From Tritrichomonas foetus (lineage: Eukaryota; Parabasalia; Tritrichomonadida; Tritrichomonadidae): 44,362 nt of DNA. Below the pieces are notes generated by a model. The model saw only the letters and a program-made list of their open reading frames with translations, had not been told where the DNA came from and did not search any database. The stretch lies in contig MLAK01000384.1 of the NCBI GenBank assembly GCA_001839685.1, positions 24,128 to 68,489 of the forward strand, in the 5' to 3' direction. The translations under genes and the position numbers were made by a program. Positions within the stretch are counted from its first letter, which is position 1. Every line of letters begins with the position of its first letter. This document shows, in pieces, positions 1 through 9,249 of this stretch.

Positions 1-307
1 TTTTTATAAAAGATTTGGTCTTACCAAAAGTTGGATAGAGATAATTTTTTATTATTACACATATTTCACAATTTTTCAGAATATATTCAAACTTTCAATA
101 CATTATTTTGAATAATATCTAGAAGTTATTGATTCACCACTTCTGTTTTAAGTCCCTTTTCTTGGGATCTCGATGGGCGCATGACATTGATATAAATCGT
201 TTATAAATGTATATAAGATACTGGTATTATGACAAGCTTCATCAATTGGAAGTTTCCCTAATATCCACAAATTTGAAATAAGCTTTCAAATATTCATTTG
301 GATTCAT

Positions 308-402
308 AAAAATAATCTCATTATTTCATAAAAACACCAATCTCATGAACCTGTGTAACAATGATGATTATTTCACAAAAATAATCTCATAAAAATAATC
401 TC
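308..402. repeat. Three short direct repeats AAAAATAATCTC
   Basis: The 12-mer AAAAATAATCTC occurs at 308-319, 377-388 and 391-402; the first two copies continue with CA. The last two are almost head to tail. In such AT-rich DNA this may simply be low-complexity drift, and no function is implied. Confidence 0.4.
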
Positions 403-684
403 TCTCTAATATCGGCACAGAAAGCGGAACGTTGCATAAAACATTGTCATGTCGCAGAATAAGGATCTCTTTTTGAATCTCTGGGTCAAGATCATAAGAT
501 TGTGATTTTGAATATATTATCATTTATTTCCGTTTTTCCAAAATGGAAATAATTTGATAGTGAATGCACGCAAAACACTCATATCTTCTTTCACAGTCTA
601 TTTTTTTCCGGATAAGTACCGAAAATAAAAAATTAAAAATTTCAAATCACAATAAAAAAAAATTCAAAAGACAGATTTTTAATT

Positions 685-873
685 AATTTAAACGATAAGA
701 AGCAGACAAGTGGTATTTCATCATAACTGGATTGTAGGCAATTCGCTTGGTTACAACTCCCGCAAAAACGAAAATCAGATAATTTGCTGTATTGAGTCAC
801 GCAGGAAGTTTTGGAAGTCTGTTTCTGTCCCGATGATGTGAATGATTCTGCTGCCTCCTTTGCCCGATTTTGA
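685..873 (-). pseudogene. Possible degraded thioredoxin-like gene
   Basis: On the minus strand, one frame from 873 downwards reads SRIIHIIGTETDFQNFLRDS, similar in pattern to the start of thioredoxin-fold proteins (short beta strand, then a helix with DF..FL). After a stop at 775-777 a second frame reads NYLIFVFAGVVTKRIAYNP. This resembles the strand, WCGPCK and KRIAP region, but the CxxC residues are missing. The local base composition is richer in G and C than the spacer around it, as in old coding sequence. No intact product is possible. The assignment rests on pattern only and could be chance. Confidence 0.25.
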
Positions 874-1191
874 CGCTCTTTGGTTTATTTTTAAAAGAAA
901 TTTCGAAAATTATTGATTTTTGAAAATAACATTTTTCTTCGACTTTTCTGAGATTTCGCGGTTTAAAACCATCAGGTATCATGCGATTTTTACGCCCTGA
1001 TATTAGCGCTCAGAAATGTTGGCTCACTGCGGTGAAAAAGCTAATTTACTGTTTTTCCAAATAACGTATTTTCAGCCGGAGTACCTTTAATCAATCCCAG
1101 ATTTTTAAAAGGAGAAAATAAAGTTTAATTGCGAATAATTCTTTTTTCCAAGAGAAAAAGTATTACCTGAATTAGAAATCAATAACTTTGA

Positions 1192-1344
1192 ATGGTCTTA
1201 TTAATTGGTCAATTTTCAACAAAATTTACTGATCCTACGTCAATTTCTGAAATGATAGAACAACAATGTCCTGGACATATCGATGAATTAGCTTCAATAT
1301 GTAGCTTATGTGATATCTATCGAGAGGCAATAAGATTCATTTGA
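1192..1344 (+). pseudogene. Coding-like fragment, 50 codons
   Basis: An ATG-started open stretch of 50 codons ends in TGA. Its composition looks protein-like: mixed charged residues, three Cys, and a segment HIDELASICSLCDIYREA that looks helical. Neighbouring frames have frequent stops. It stops abruptly with no continuation in other frames, so a relic of a larger gene is likelier than a real small gene. I do not recognise the family. Confidence 0.25.
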
Positions 1345-1516
1345 GCTGAGATTGAGTATAAGGCTAGTGAGAATTAATATTAATTCTATCAAAATTTCAC
1401 ATAACATGTCTGCTTGGTTCCTTCATTAAATATGCGAGAAGACCCTTCGCCCATGAATCTATTTTGAAATTTTAATATGTCATTATATATTATGTATCTA
1501 ATACATTCAAGAAGTT

Positions 1517-1583
1517 AATTGAAAATTTGTTTTGGGATTAATCCCCGAGTATCGATACTCAGATTCTCTCACAAATTTCAATT
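1517..1583. repeat. Compound palindrome with flanking inverted arms
   Basis: Two perfect palindromes lie one base apart: GGGATTAATCCC at 1534-1545 and GAGTATCGATACTC at 1547-1560. They sit between inverted arms AATTGAAAATTTGT (1517-1530) and ACAAATTTCAATT (1571-1583), which match except for one extra A. The element is far richer in G and C than its surroundings. It could form a cruciform or a structured RNA, or be a remnant of a small inverted-repeat element. Confidence 0.55.
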
Positions 1584-2326
1584 CTTTGATATTTACCATT
1601 TTAAGCTACACTAAGTTAGTAATAAATACAAATGCAGCAAAAGTGAATCAACCACTTTGATGAAGGAATCACGATTTCGACTAAAATGTCCCTATTTACT
1701 CAAAACACGATTCCTTGATTTATTATTTACTTAATTTTATTATTACTGCCTATATTATTTTCGGACATAGTTTTAATGAATATGATATTGAGTTCACACT
1801 AGTCATAAAAACATAAGATACACATAAATATGGTAACATAGATTGCCATCTAAACGGCGTATCAATTCATATAGACTAAAAATCTATATAGCTAGTAATC
1901 CAAAATAAGATATTATGAAAATTACTAATTGCAATTTCACATATAATTGACAAATATCTTCTGACTAATGACAGTTATGTTTCAAAAATAGTTGTAGTTT
2001 CACATCATTTATAAATTTTTGAGTTGAAAATGTCAGTATTGTTCTTATTCCCAAGCGGTCATGTAATTATCATATAAATTGGAGACTACAGTCTTTGGTT
2101 GACATGGGAAGTGATATTAGGTACATTTTTCAACGTATATATCTTCACTGAAGTGTATTTATGTGATTAGTTAAAAATAAAGTCTGAATAATATATATGG
2201 TTAAGAATCTCAGTGTTAACTTAATAGAGACCATGTGGAAAATATTAGAGCATTGAAAATCTGGAATTACCATATTCAAAATCTATAAAACNTAATAGAA
2301 AAAGTNGAAAAATTGAANTCATGTGG

Positions 2327-2343
2327 AATTCCCATGGGGAATT
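2327..2343. repeat. Small perfect hairpin AATTCCC-ATG-GGGAATT
   Basis: A 7-bp perfect stem with a 3-base loop lies in AT-rich spacer just after the three ambiguous bases. The core CCCATGGG is itself a palindrome. The ambiguous bases may reflect sequencing trouble at or near this structure. Confidence 0.4.
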
Positions 2344-2849
2344 GAGTACAGCCCAAAAAAATACCTAAAAATTGATTCAAACAATTTGTTAGAAAAACTG
2401 TTTTATCAACTTTTTGTTAGAATGTATCTATCTTTCTTATATGATTTATAAGAGTGAATTGAAAAAGATTATTGTGTTATCAAATCTAGTTTTGAGAATT
2501 GCTTTCAATTACTTTGAATATTTTTCTCTATAAATTTTATCTTTTATTCAATTTTAGTCACAAATTTAACCTAGCTGATGAGAACTTTTCATTCATAACT
2601 CGAAAGAATATAAATATAATAGCTATGTAATTAACGTTATCCTTGATGCTGAGTCATACTATAGAATCAATCAAGTATTGATATCGGATATGAAAATATC
2701 GCTTATTTTTGATGTCTCGATCCAATAAAGAAAGTTTTATTTTGATTGTGCAATGCTTCACACTATTGATATTTTATTCATTCCATGAATTCTCATAAAG
2801 AAGGTCATGGTAACAATAAGTCAAAATATTCACCAAAAACCGTGAAAAT

Positions 2850-2877
2850 GGTTAAAGTGAAAGGTCTCACTTTTACC
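2850..2877. repeat. Hairpin with 11-bp stem
   Basis: The arms GGTTAAAGTGA (2850-2860) and TCACTTTTACC (2867-2877) pair with one mismatch around the 6-base loop AAGGTC. It lies about 250 bases beyond the 3' end of the phosphoglycerate mutase gene. Too distant to be an obvious 3' end signal; its role is unknown. Confidence 0.4.
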
Positions 2878-3128
2878 CAAATTGACTTTGTTTGTTTACA
2901 TTTTCACCTATAAAGAACTTACCAAACATCTTGGATCACAAGAGAGCAGCCATCAACATATAAAATGCCAACATTTTAGTTGAATAAACTTCAAGAAGAA
3001 AACCCAAACAATGAAATGATGATTTGATGGATTCATATTATTACAGGATTCATAAAATTGATGAAGGCAGCGAGAAAAATGAGATTAAATAAAAGAGAGG
3101 TAAAAATTATAAAACCTTCAAAACCTGT

Positions 3129-3884
3129 TTATTGCTTCTTTGTTTGGTTGGCAACGGCGTTGATGGCAGCTTGGATAGCTTCTTGGTCACCAAGGTAGCG
3201 GTGGCCGACTGGTTTGAGGTTCTCGTCGAGGTCGTAGACGAGTGGGACGGCTGTTGGGATGTTGAGGGCGCAGATGTCATCTTCGCTCATGTTGTCGAGG
3301 TATTTGACAAGGGCACGGAGGGAGTTTCCGTGGGCAGCGATGATGATCTTCTTGCCAGAGCGGATGGCTGGGACAATTTGGTCGTGCCAGAATGGCATAA
3401 CACGCTCGATTGTTGTGGCGAGGGATTCGTTGAGTGGGAGAGCTGATGGGTCGAGTTCAGCATACTTCTTGTCGTTTCCTGGGTAGTATGGTGAGTCCTT
3501 TTCGAGTGGTGGTGGTGGTGTAGCGAATGAACGGCGCCATTCGTTGACCTTCTCCATACCGTATTTCTCGGCTGTTTCGGCCTTGTTGAGACCTTGGAGG
3601 GCACCATAGTGGCGCTCGTTAAGACGCCATGAGCGAACGACTGGGATGTACATTTGGTCAAGTCCATCGAGTGTCAACCAAAGTGTACGGATGGCACGCT
3701 TGAGGACGGATGTGAAGGCGATATCGAATGAGAATCCTTCTTCCTTGAGGATCTTTCCAGCGCTCTTGGCTTCTTCAACACCCTTTGGGGAAAGGTCGCA
3801 ATCATACCAACCTGTGAATTTGTTTTCGAGGTTCCATTGGGATTCACCGTGGCGGATGAGGACGATCTGGTACTTGGCAGTCAT
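3129..3884 (-). CDS. gpmA: 2,3-bisphosphoglycerate-dependent phosphoglycerate mutase (dPGM)
   Basis: Interconverts 3- and 2-phosphoglycerate in glycolysis in the cytosol. The 251-residue protein has the usual dPGM length and motifs in order: [10 protein letters not shown] with the phosphorylated His near residue 10, [21 protein letters not shown] segment (here [13 protein letters not shown]), [12 protein letters not shown] with the catalytic Glu, [24 protein letters not shown] and the second catalytic His in [10 protein letters not shown]. The frame is open upstream to 3929 but only from a TTG. The ATG at 3882-3884 is preferred because an initiator-like TCACTTTTG directly precedes it and family similarity starts there. 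The stop continues as TAAA, a trichomonad-like 3' processing context. Codons are much richer in G and C than in neighbouring genes, which fits high expression or bacterial ancestry; the sequence resembles bacterial GpmA. Confidence 0.95.
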   Translation of the reverse strand: MTAKYQIVLIRHGESQWNLENKFTGWYDCDLSPKGVEEAKSAGKILKEEGFSFDIAFTSVLKRAIRTLWLTLDGLDQMYIPVVRSWRLNERHYGALQGLNKAETAEKYGMEKVNEWRRSFATPPPPLEKDSPYYPGNDKKYAELDPSALPLNESLATTIERVMPFWHDQIVPAIRSGKKIIIAAHGNSLRALVKYLDNMSEDDICALNIPTAVPLVYDLDENLKPVGHRYLGDQEAIQAAINAVANQTKKQ

Positions 3885-3893
3885 CAAAAGTGA
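3885..3893 (-). promoter_or_regulatory. Initiator-like element of the PGM gene
   Basis: Read on the minus strand this is TCACTTTTG, immediately followed by ATG. It matches the TCA(C/T)(T/A) core of the trichomonad initiator and argues for transcription starting a few bases before the chosen start codon. A longer protein starting further upstream would not fit. Confidence 0.6.
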
Positions 3894-4220
3894 AGCGAAT
3901 TTCGGCGGCCACCTAACTAACTTTTTCAATCAATTGAGAACCACTTTTTGATTAGATAAGGAACGGTTAGTGGGTAAAAAGGGTAATTTTTTTTGAGTAT
4001 GTGTGAAGTCACATAATCCATACAATAAAAAGAAATCAAAATAATTCGACCTATTTGAATATTTAATTCACCTACTTTGTTTCGATTTCATATTTATCCA
4101 AAAAATCCATTCTTTTCGTATAAAGGGTGATTTACTTATTCACCAATCATTTGTATCAGCAAATTTATTTTTAATCAATTAAAGAAACAACCGTTAAAAT
4201 CTGAAACATCCAATCCAGAG
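3894..4220. other. Upstream spacer of the PGM gene
   Basis: An AT-rich stretch between the divergent PGM gene and the coding-like block starting at 4221. It contains a T run near 3990. I see no further gene, RNA or repeat. Confidence 0.5.
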
Positions 4221-5002
4221 ATGTCAATAAATCCTATTCACAAAGAAGAATTCCAAATTTTCCAAGAAAAATTAACAACACTTAATGCTCATACTAAGAA
4301 TTTATCCAAAAATACGATACCGAGCCAAATATGTTTGAATATGAATCCACATTCCCTTAGGTTCTTTTCTAGACATTTCCAATTTGTATGAGAAATCATT
4401 TTCTTATTTTTGTTTAGTAAAAATGCTGTTGTCAAAATTTTTGTTTTTCTTTCTTTTTTTACTTCATGACTCATTCCTGTTTTTATGTCACATCACTTCA
4501 TTTTTCAAATGTTAGATGCCATTGTGAAACTAATGAACTCTTATAGTTACTACATAATTGTGATATCAATATTTTTCAGGACCAAAAGAAGGCCATAAAA
4601 GCAGTCAACCTGGATAATTTTAGAAATCAACAACCATATCTATCTAATCAGGTCATATCTACACTTTTAGTATTATGTTTCCAAACTTTTGGTATTTTCA
4701 TTATAATGACATTTCTCCAGTTTGACAGGAAAGAACATATCTCAACTTTTACGAAAGTATTTCAAGTAAACTATTCAAAGTGATATATGATTTTTAATTT
4801 AATAGCATTTGTGTTATCAGAGAATGTGACATCAGAAGAATATTATCCATTCACTGATGCTGACCTGAGATATAAGTTTACATAACTTCAAGCTATTTTC
4901 CAAACTTTAAATGCAACAAATGCCACAAATGCAGATTATCTGGCCAACAAAGATGCTTATGCAGCGAGAGAAATCGAGACCTTAAAAGGACAATTTAGTT
5001 TA
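4221..5002 (+). pseudogene. Broken or spliced 5' part of the coiled-coil gene
   Basis: An ATG at 4221 opens 55 codons of protein-like sequence (MSINPIHKEEFQIFQEKL and onward). From 4580 to the gene end at 5416 the frame of the downstream coiled coil is open except for a TGA at 4781-4783 and a TAA near 4883. Two stops in about 280 codons is unusually few for such AT-rich DNA. Segments that could be introns begin with GT and end with AG in phase: 4386-4579 (GTATGA to TTTTTCAG) and about 69 bases from GTCATA to CTCCAG (within 4650-4722). None carries the canonical ACTAACACACAG ending, and the TAA near 4883 is not removed by any obvious intron. It is either a decayed gene or an unusually spliced one. 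Confidence 0.35.
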
Positions 5003-5416
5003 ATGAAAACAACTATTGGAACTGGGTTAGAAGAATATAAAAATCTTATTATTCAGGAAAATAAAAGAATTCAAGAAGATGAAATTCAGTATCAAAAAAA
5101 TATCACTAAAACACGAGAATTAATTACTGAATTAGATGTGAAAATCGAAGCTCAGAAACAGAAAAATATTTTACTTGAAAGTAATTTAAGACAGGAGTTT
5201 GAAAAGTTAAGAGATGAACAATTAGAAACACTTGATTCATTCAAAGAAGAAAAAACAGAAGAAGATTCAGAAATCGAAAAAAAAGAAGCAAAAGTTGCTC
5301 CATATCAAAATAAAAAGGAGCAATTACAAAAAGAAATTTTGAAACTCCAAAGACTCGTGAAATGCCAGGAAATTTCCATAGATAAAATCAAATCTGGTTT
5401 CTCACTTGAAGATTAG
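5003..5416 (+). CDS. Coiled-coil protein, likely the 3' part of a larger gene
   Basis: Encodes 137 residues, almost entirely a charged helix with heptad-like spacing (for example LITELDVKIEAQKQKN and KKEQLQKEILKLQRLV), ending KIKSGFSLED. The same frame continues upstream without a start, through NATNATNADYLANKDAYAAR, to a TAA near 4883, so the ATG at 5003 is internal to a longer coding region and the true 5' end is uncertain (see 4221-5002). No domain is recognisable beyond the coiled coil. Proteins of this length and shape occur in kinetochore, SNARE-associated and flagellar complexes, but nothing here decides between them. Confidence 0.45.
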   Translation: MKTTIGTGLEEYKNLIIQENKRIQEDEIQYQKNITKTRELITELDVKIEAQKQKNILLESNLRQEFEKLRDEQLETLDSFKEEKTEEDSEIEKKEAKVAPYQNKKEQLQKEILKLQRLVKCQEISIDKIKSGFSLED

Positions 5417-5550
5417 CAAAGATATGATGAATAACTCATCAATATTTTTATTGTTTGACATAATAAATCATTTAAAATAATATTTACCTTGTTATCATAT
5501 GGAAATATTACATACATTTTATTAATAATATTCGCATAAAAGAATAAATA

Positions 5551-8500
5551 CTATTCAACAAAAAATAAATAATTTGGATCAGGCTCTTTGGTAATTACAG
5601 TTAACTGATTATATAATGTACTATAGAGGCTTGTAATATGACTTTTGCACGCATCATAACAATTCTCTTTTTTACAAGAATTTACCATTAAAATACGAAT
5701 TTCTCTGATTTGATTTAAAAGATAAGAAACTACACACAAATACTTTTTCTTTGGAACATTTCCACTGTCTAGCATGGATTCTCCTTCATGAAATCCTGTA
5801 TGTTGTAAGTTTCGACTCGTAAGAACGTTTAAAAAAGGTTTTGCTAAATCTGGATTTATAAAAACAAATGAAAAATATCCAGATTGCGTGTAAATTCGAA
5901 TAGTATCTCCATTGTCAACTACAGATAAAAATGGAATTGGGATTGCATAAAATACTTCATGATTCGATCCAATTAAAAAGTCTTTTGTAATTGCAAGAGT
6001 CATTTCGGTTTTTCCATATGGAAAATGCATAGGGAAATTATATTTAGGGAAAAATTGTCTAATTGCTCCCATTCGATCATTATTCATCATTAGTTGTATT
6101 TTATTGTTTTTGTCAACAATTTTTACCGCAGCAGAAAAATATAATCCATTACAAAAATAGCTTTTATCAGGTGCTTTGAACTCAATAAATAAGTGATCTT
6201 GTATCGTTTCAATTGAATATAGTTTTTCAAATAATTTTTGAGCAATTTCTTCTTGATCATTCATATGCTCAGAGATAAATTCAAGATAAAGTTTATCATC
6301 ATGAAATAAAGAGTCAAATTCTTCTTCACCAGAAATTAAAAATTTTATTGCATTTTGAAGAAGAAAATTAATATCAATGATTATAGTTAATAAAGGCGTA
6401 AGATTTCTAATGATGTTAAAATATTCACCAATATTTAAAGTTATTGAATTAATAATTAAATCAATCCCTTCATGAATTTGTTCATTATCACAAGAAAAAC
6501 ATTCAAATGGGCATAAAATATGTTGAAGTGGGGAAAAGAATGAAATATTCTGTGAATAAATCGAACCAATGAAAATTAACCTCTGATATAATTCAGCAAA
6601 AGCTAATAATTTCCTATTTCTTTCAAAAAATGGAAATATAATTTTTTGAATGAAACTTATTCGACAATCAAATAAATCCAAAAGAAGATTTAAGAAAAAT
6701 TGTCGTTTCCAAACAAAATATAAATATGTTTTATATTTAATATTTGTACACAAAGAAAATGGTCTTAATTTTACATTTAAAATTGGACTTGTTGGTAAAA
6801 GTTCTAAAATACATTCAATATTATTAATTTTTGCTGCATAGTGAATTGGAAGCCATTCTCTTTTATCTTCTTTAGAAGCTGAAACTAAATTATTAAAAAT
6901 TTTTACCATTTTGTGATTTCCCAGCTCTGCTGCATAATGAAGTGGAGTTTTCATTGTTGTATCATAAGAAAGTGAAGGATACCCATTTTCAAGTAAGGTC
7001 AGGACAGTTTTTTCATCATCGTTTTTCACTGCTTCAATTAACAAATTCTCAAATCCAATTGAGTGTAGAAATTCCAGGGATTTTATGGCTTTATTTTCAA
7101 AAGAATAATCAAAAGCTGTTTTTCCTTCATTGTCTTTCAATGCAAGGAATTCATAATTATTAATAACGCTAAATATAAAAGAAATAATTTTGAAGCAATC
7201 ATGTTTGCATAATAAATGAAAAATTGTTTGATTATGATTATTTTTGGCATAAAAATTGAAAAAATCTCGTTTTTCTCTAATAAATGGTAAAAAAATATCA
7301 TTATTAATATAATGAATATAAGAATTACCGAAAACGTCACAATATTCATATAAGTTTGAATGTTTGGAATTATGATTTACCATTAGTTGAAATAGTTCAT
7401 TCACAATTTGAACTTTGTTATGAATAATTGCATAAGATAAAGGCGTCCGGCCAAAGGAATCTTTATCAAATAATGAGTCCATATTGGCAGCAGATGTCAT
7501 CCGAATACTCATCGTATCAATGGCAAGGGCCGCTAAATGAAGATTTGATATTGAACTAATCCTTTTGTTTGTAATTTCATTAAAATGAAGTGTATTAATA
7601 AATCTTTTGACATTTTCAGAAAAAAGCTCTATAAATCCGTTATCATCATTGTTGCCATTAATATTTTCATCATTCAAATTAGGATTCTTTCCTTGATCAA
7701 GGGAATTATCTACATTAATATTTTCATTGAAAGTTCTTTCATTCAAATCTCTAGTATTCAATGAGTGCGTTTGAATGATGTGCTTTATATTGTGAATATC
7801 AATTGTATAAAAATTTGAATGATTACCAATCGGATACAAGTTTCTTGGCATTTTTGGTGGAGCGTTTATGTTCTCTTCATTTGCTTTGGCTAGCATTAAA
7901 TTTAAAGCAAAAGAAGAAAGCCCACAATTGCAAATTTTATCTGGATTATATTTCGCTAAAATTTCAGTTGAACTTTTACTACCAGCCAACAATGCATACA
8001 TCATTGGTGATAATCCATTTGTATCATTTTTGTTAACATCACTGTTTTTCGCAATAAGTTTTTCTAATAACAATGAATTATCGATCACAGATGCATAATG
8101 AAGAGCAGTAGCGCCGCGGGAATCAGGAATATTTATACATTCATTATTATTTCCAAGGACATCTAAGACTAAAAGTGCAGAATCAGGTAAGTTTTTCTTA
8201 ATTAATCGAATTAAAAGAGTATCTCCATCAATTTGAGTATTACAAAACAAAGAAATTGGAATTTCTTGAATGAAAACCTTTAAATTTTCGTCATAATTTA
8301 TCTTATCGGTTAACTTTTTTGTTAATTCTACATTTTTTTTGGCAGCGAGATCAGCAATTCGAAAAGCAGCTTTCAACACAAGCAACTCAGAAAAAATTAA
8401 GGCATGTTTAATTAACATTTTTATGATTTTTTGTGATTCATATTCCGGCGCAATTTCAAGAGGAGTAAAACCATTTTTGTTTTCAATGTTAATCGGAATG

Positions 8501-9249
8501 TTCATTTTTAATAAATAGTGCATAATTCTACATGATTGTTGTTGAACAGCAATATGAATGACTGAATTTTGCTGCTTTCCTCCAGTTCGATTTGAATATT
8601 CTTTCCATTTTGATTCAACCAAAAAGGTGATTGCTTGATAGTCTTTTTGTAAAACAGCAGCATGAAGAGAAGGAAGAGCATCATTATTTTCAAGAAGTTT
8701 AATAATATCATGCTGATTTAATATAATAGCTAAATCTAATGGTGAAACAAATTTAAGATTATTATATTTCAAATTATCATTAAATTCATTTCCAATTGTT
8801 AAAGAATTCAATAAAGAAGGAAATTTTTTAATTAAAAATTGAACAGATTCATAACAATGATGATAAATAGCAAAGTGAAGTGATGTCCATTTTTGCGAAG
8901 ATAGTGAGGTAATTAATACATATGACTTAGATAAAATCTGTAATAATTTTAAATTATTTCGTGATGCTGCCAAATGTGCAGGTGTAAAATGTCGTGTGTC
9001 ATAAAATGGATAAGTATTACAATTTTCAACAATGAAAGAACATAATTCATATGCATTATACAATACTGCATAATGAAGTAAGGTGTTCCCATCAATATCG
9101 GTCAACTTGAAAAAATCTGGTTGTCCTTCCATAATACTTAGGAGCAAATTGACATTATTTTTGTGTGCAATATATTGAAAGGAAGTGATTGCAGTATCCT
9201 GGTCATAAATTACACGAAAATTATTCAAAGCTTTTTCATTTTTTCGCAT
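5551..9249 (-). CDS. Large ankyrin-repeat protein with a possible DH-PH-like C-terminus
   Basis: The 1232-residue protein starts at an ATG (9247-9249). From about residue 20 to 840 it carries many ankyrin repeats, for example DIDGNTLLHYAVLYN, TRHFTPAHLAASRNN, DSRGATALHYASVIDN, DSFGRTPLSYAIIHN and MKTPLHYAAELGNHKM, with an Asn-rich linker near residues 500-545. Residues about 844-1000 are helical and hydrophobic (FFLNLLLDLFDCRISFIQK, SPLQHILCPF). About 1075-1145 looks like a PH/GRAM-type beta fold (FYAIPIPFLSVVDNGDTIRI followed by GYFSFVFI). That order resembles a Rho guanine-nucleotide exchange module, but the match is weak. No signal peptide. Transcribed divergently from the BTB-ankyrin gene across a 447-base spacer. 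Ankyrin identity is certain; the C-terminal role is a guess. Confidence 0.85.
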   Translation of the reverse strand: MRKNEKALNNFRVIYDQDTAITSFQYIAHKNNVNLLLSIMEGQPDFFKLTDIDGNTLLHYAVLYNAYELCSFIVENCNTYPFYDTRHFTPAHLAASRNNLKLLQILSKSYVLITSLSSQKWTSLHFAIYHHCYESVQFLIKKFPSLLNSLTIGNEFNDNLKYNNLKFVSPLDLAIILNQHDIIKLLENNDALPSLHAAVLQKDYQAITFLVESKWKEYSNRTGGKQQNSVIHIAVQQQSCRIMHYLLKMNIPINIENKNGFTPLEIAPEYESQKIIKMLIKHALIFSELLVLKAAFRIADLAAKKNVELTKKLTDKINYDENLKVFIQEIPISLFCNTQIDGDTLLIRLIKKNLPDSALLVLDVLGNNNECINIPDSRGATALHYASVIDNSLLLEKLIAKNSDVNKNDTNGLSPMMYALLAGSKSSTEILAKYNPDKICNCGLSSFALNLMLAKANEENINAPPKMPRNLYPIGNHSNFYTIDIHNIKHIIQTHSLNTRDLNERTFNENINVDNSLDQGKNPNLNDENINGNNDDNGFIELFSENVKRFINTLHFNEITNKRISSISNLHLAALAIDTMSIRMTSAANMDSLFDKDSFGRTPLSYAIIHNKVQIVNELFQLMVNHNSKHSNLYEYCDVFGNSYIHYINNDIFLPFIREKRDFFNFYAKNNHNQTIFHLLCKHDCFKIISFIFSVINNYEFLALKDNEGKTAFDYSFENKAIKSLEFLHSIGFENLLIEAVKNDDEKTVLTLLENGYPSLSYDTTMKTPLHYAAELGNHKMVKIFNNLVSASKEDKREWLPIHYAAKINNIECILELLPTSPILNVKLRPFSLCTNIKYKTYLYFVWKRQFFLNLLLDLFDCRISFIQKIIFPFFERNRKLLAFAELYQRLIFIGSIYSQNISFFSPLQHILCPFECFSCDNEQIHEGIDLIINSITLNIGEYFNIIRNLTPLLTIIIDINFLLQNAIKFLISGEEEFDSLFHDDKLYLEFISEHMNDQEEIAQKLFEKLYSIETIQDHLFIEFKAPDKSYFCNGLYFSAAVKIVDKNNKIQLMMNNDRMGAIRQFFPKYNFPMHFPYGKTEMTLAITKDFLIGSNHEVFYAIPIPFLSVVDNGDTIRIYTQSGYFSFVFINPDLAKPFLNVLTSRNLQHTGFHEGESMLDSGNVPKKKYLCVVSYLLNQIREIRILMVNSCKKENCYDACKSHITSLYSTLYNQLTVITKEPDPNYLFFVE

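Larger units (their letters stand above)
1..3128. other. Long spacer without an intact gene
   Basis: No long open frame is present on either strand. The stretch is very AT-rich and holds three ambiguous bases (2292, 2306, 2318), so the assembly is uncertain there. It contains two possible gene relics (685-873 on the minus strand and 1192-1344 on the plus strand), three copies of AAAAATAATCTC (308-319, 377-388, 391-402), a compound palindrome (1517-1583) and hairpins at 2327-2343 and 2850-2877. These are listed separately. Otherwise I see nothing. Confidence 0.6.

Noticed and set aside
3132..3667. Several open frames on both strands inside the PGM gene
   Set aside because: They are by-products of the GC-richer, codon-biased PGM gene; their residues are repetitive or unnatural, and the PGM motifs are complete on the minus strand.
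3885..3929. N-terminal extension of PGM by 15 residues
   Set aside because: It would start at a TTG and contains the initiator-like element; family similarity begins at the ATG 3884.
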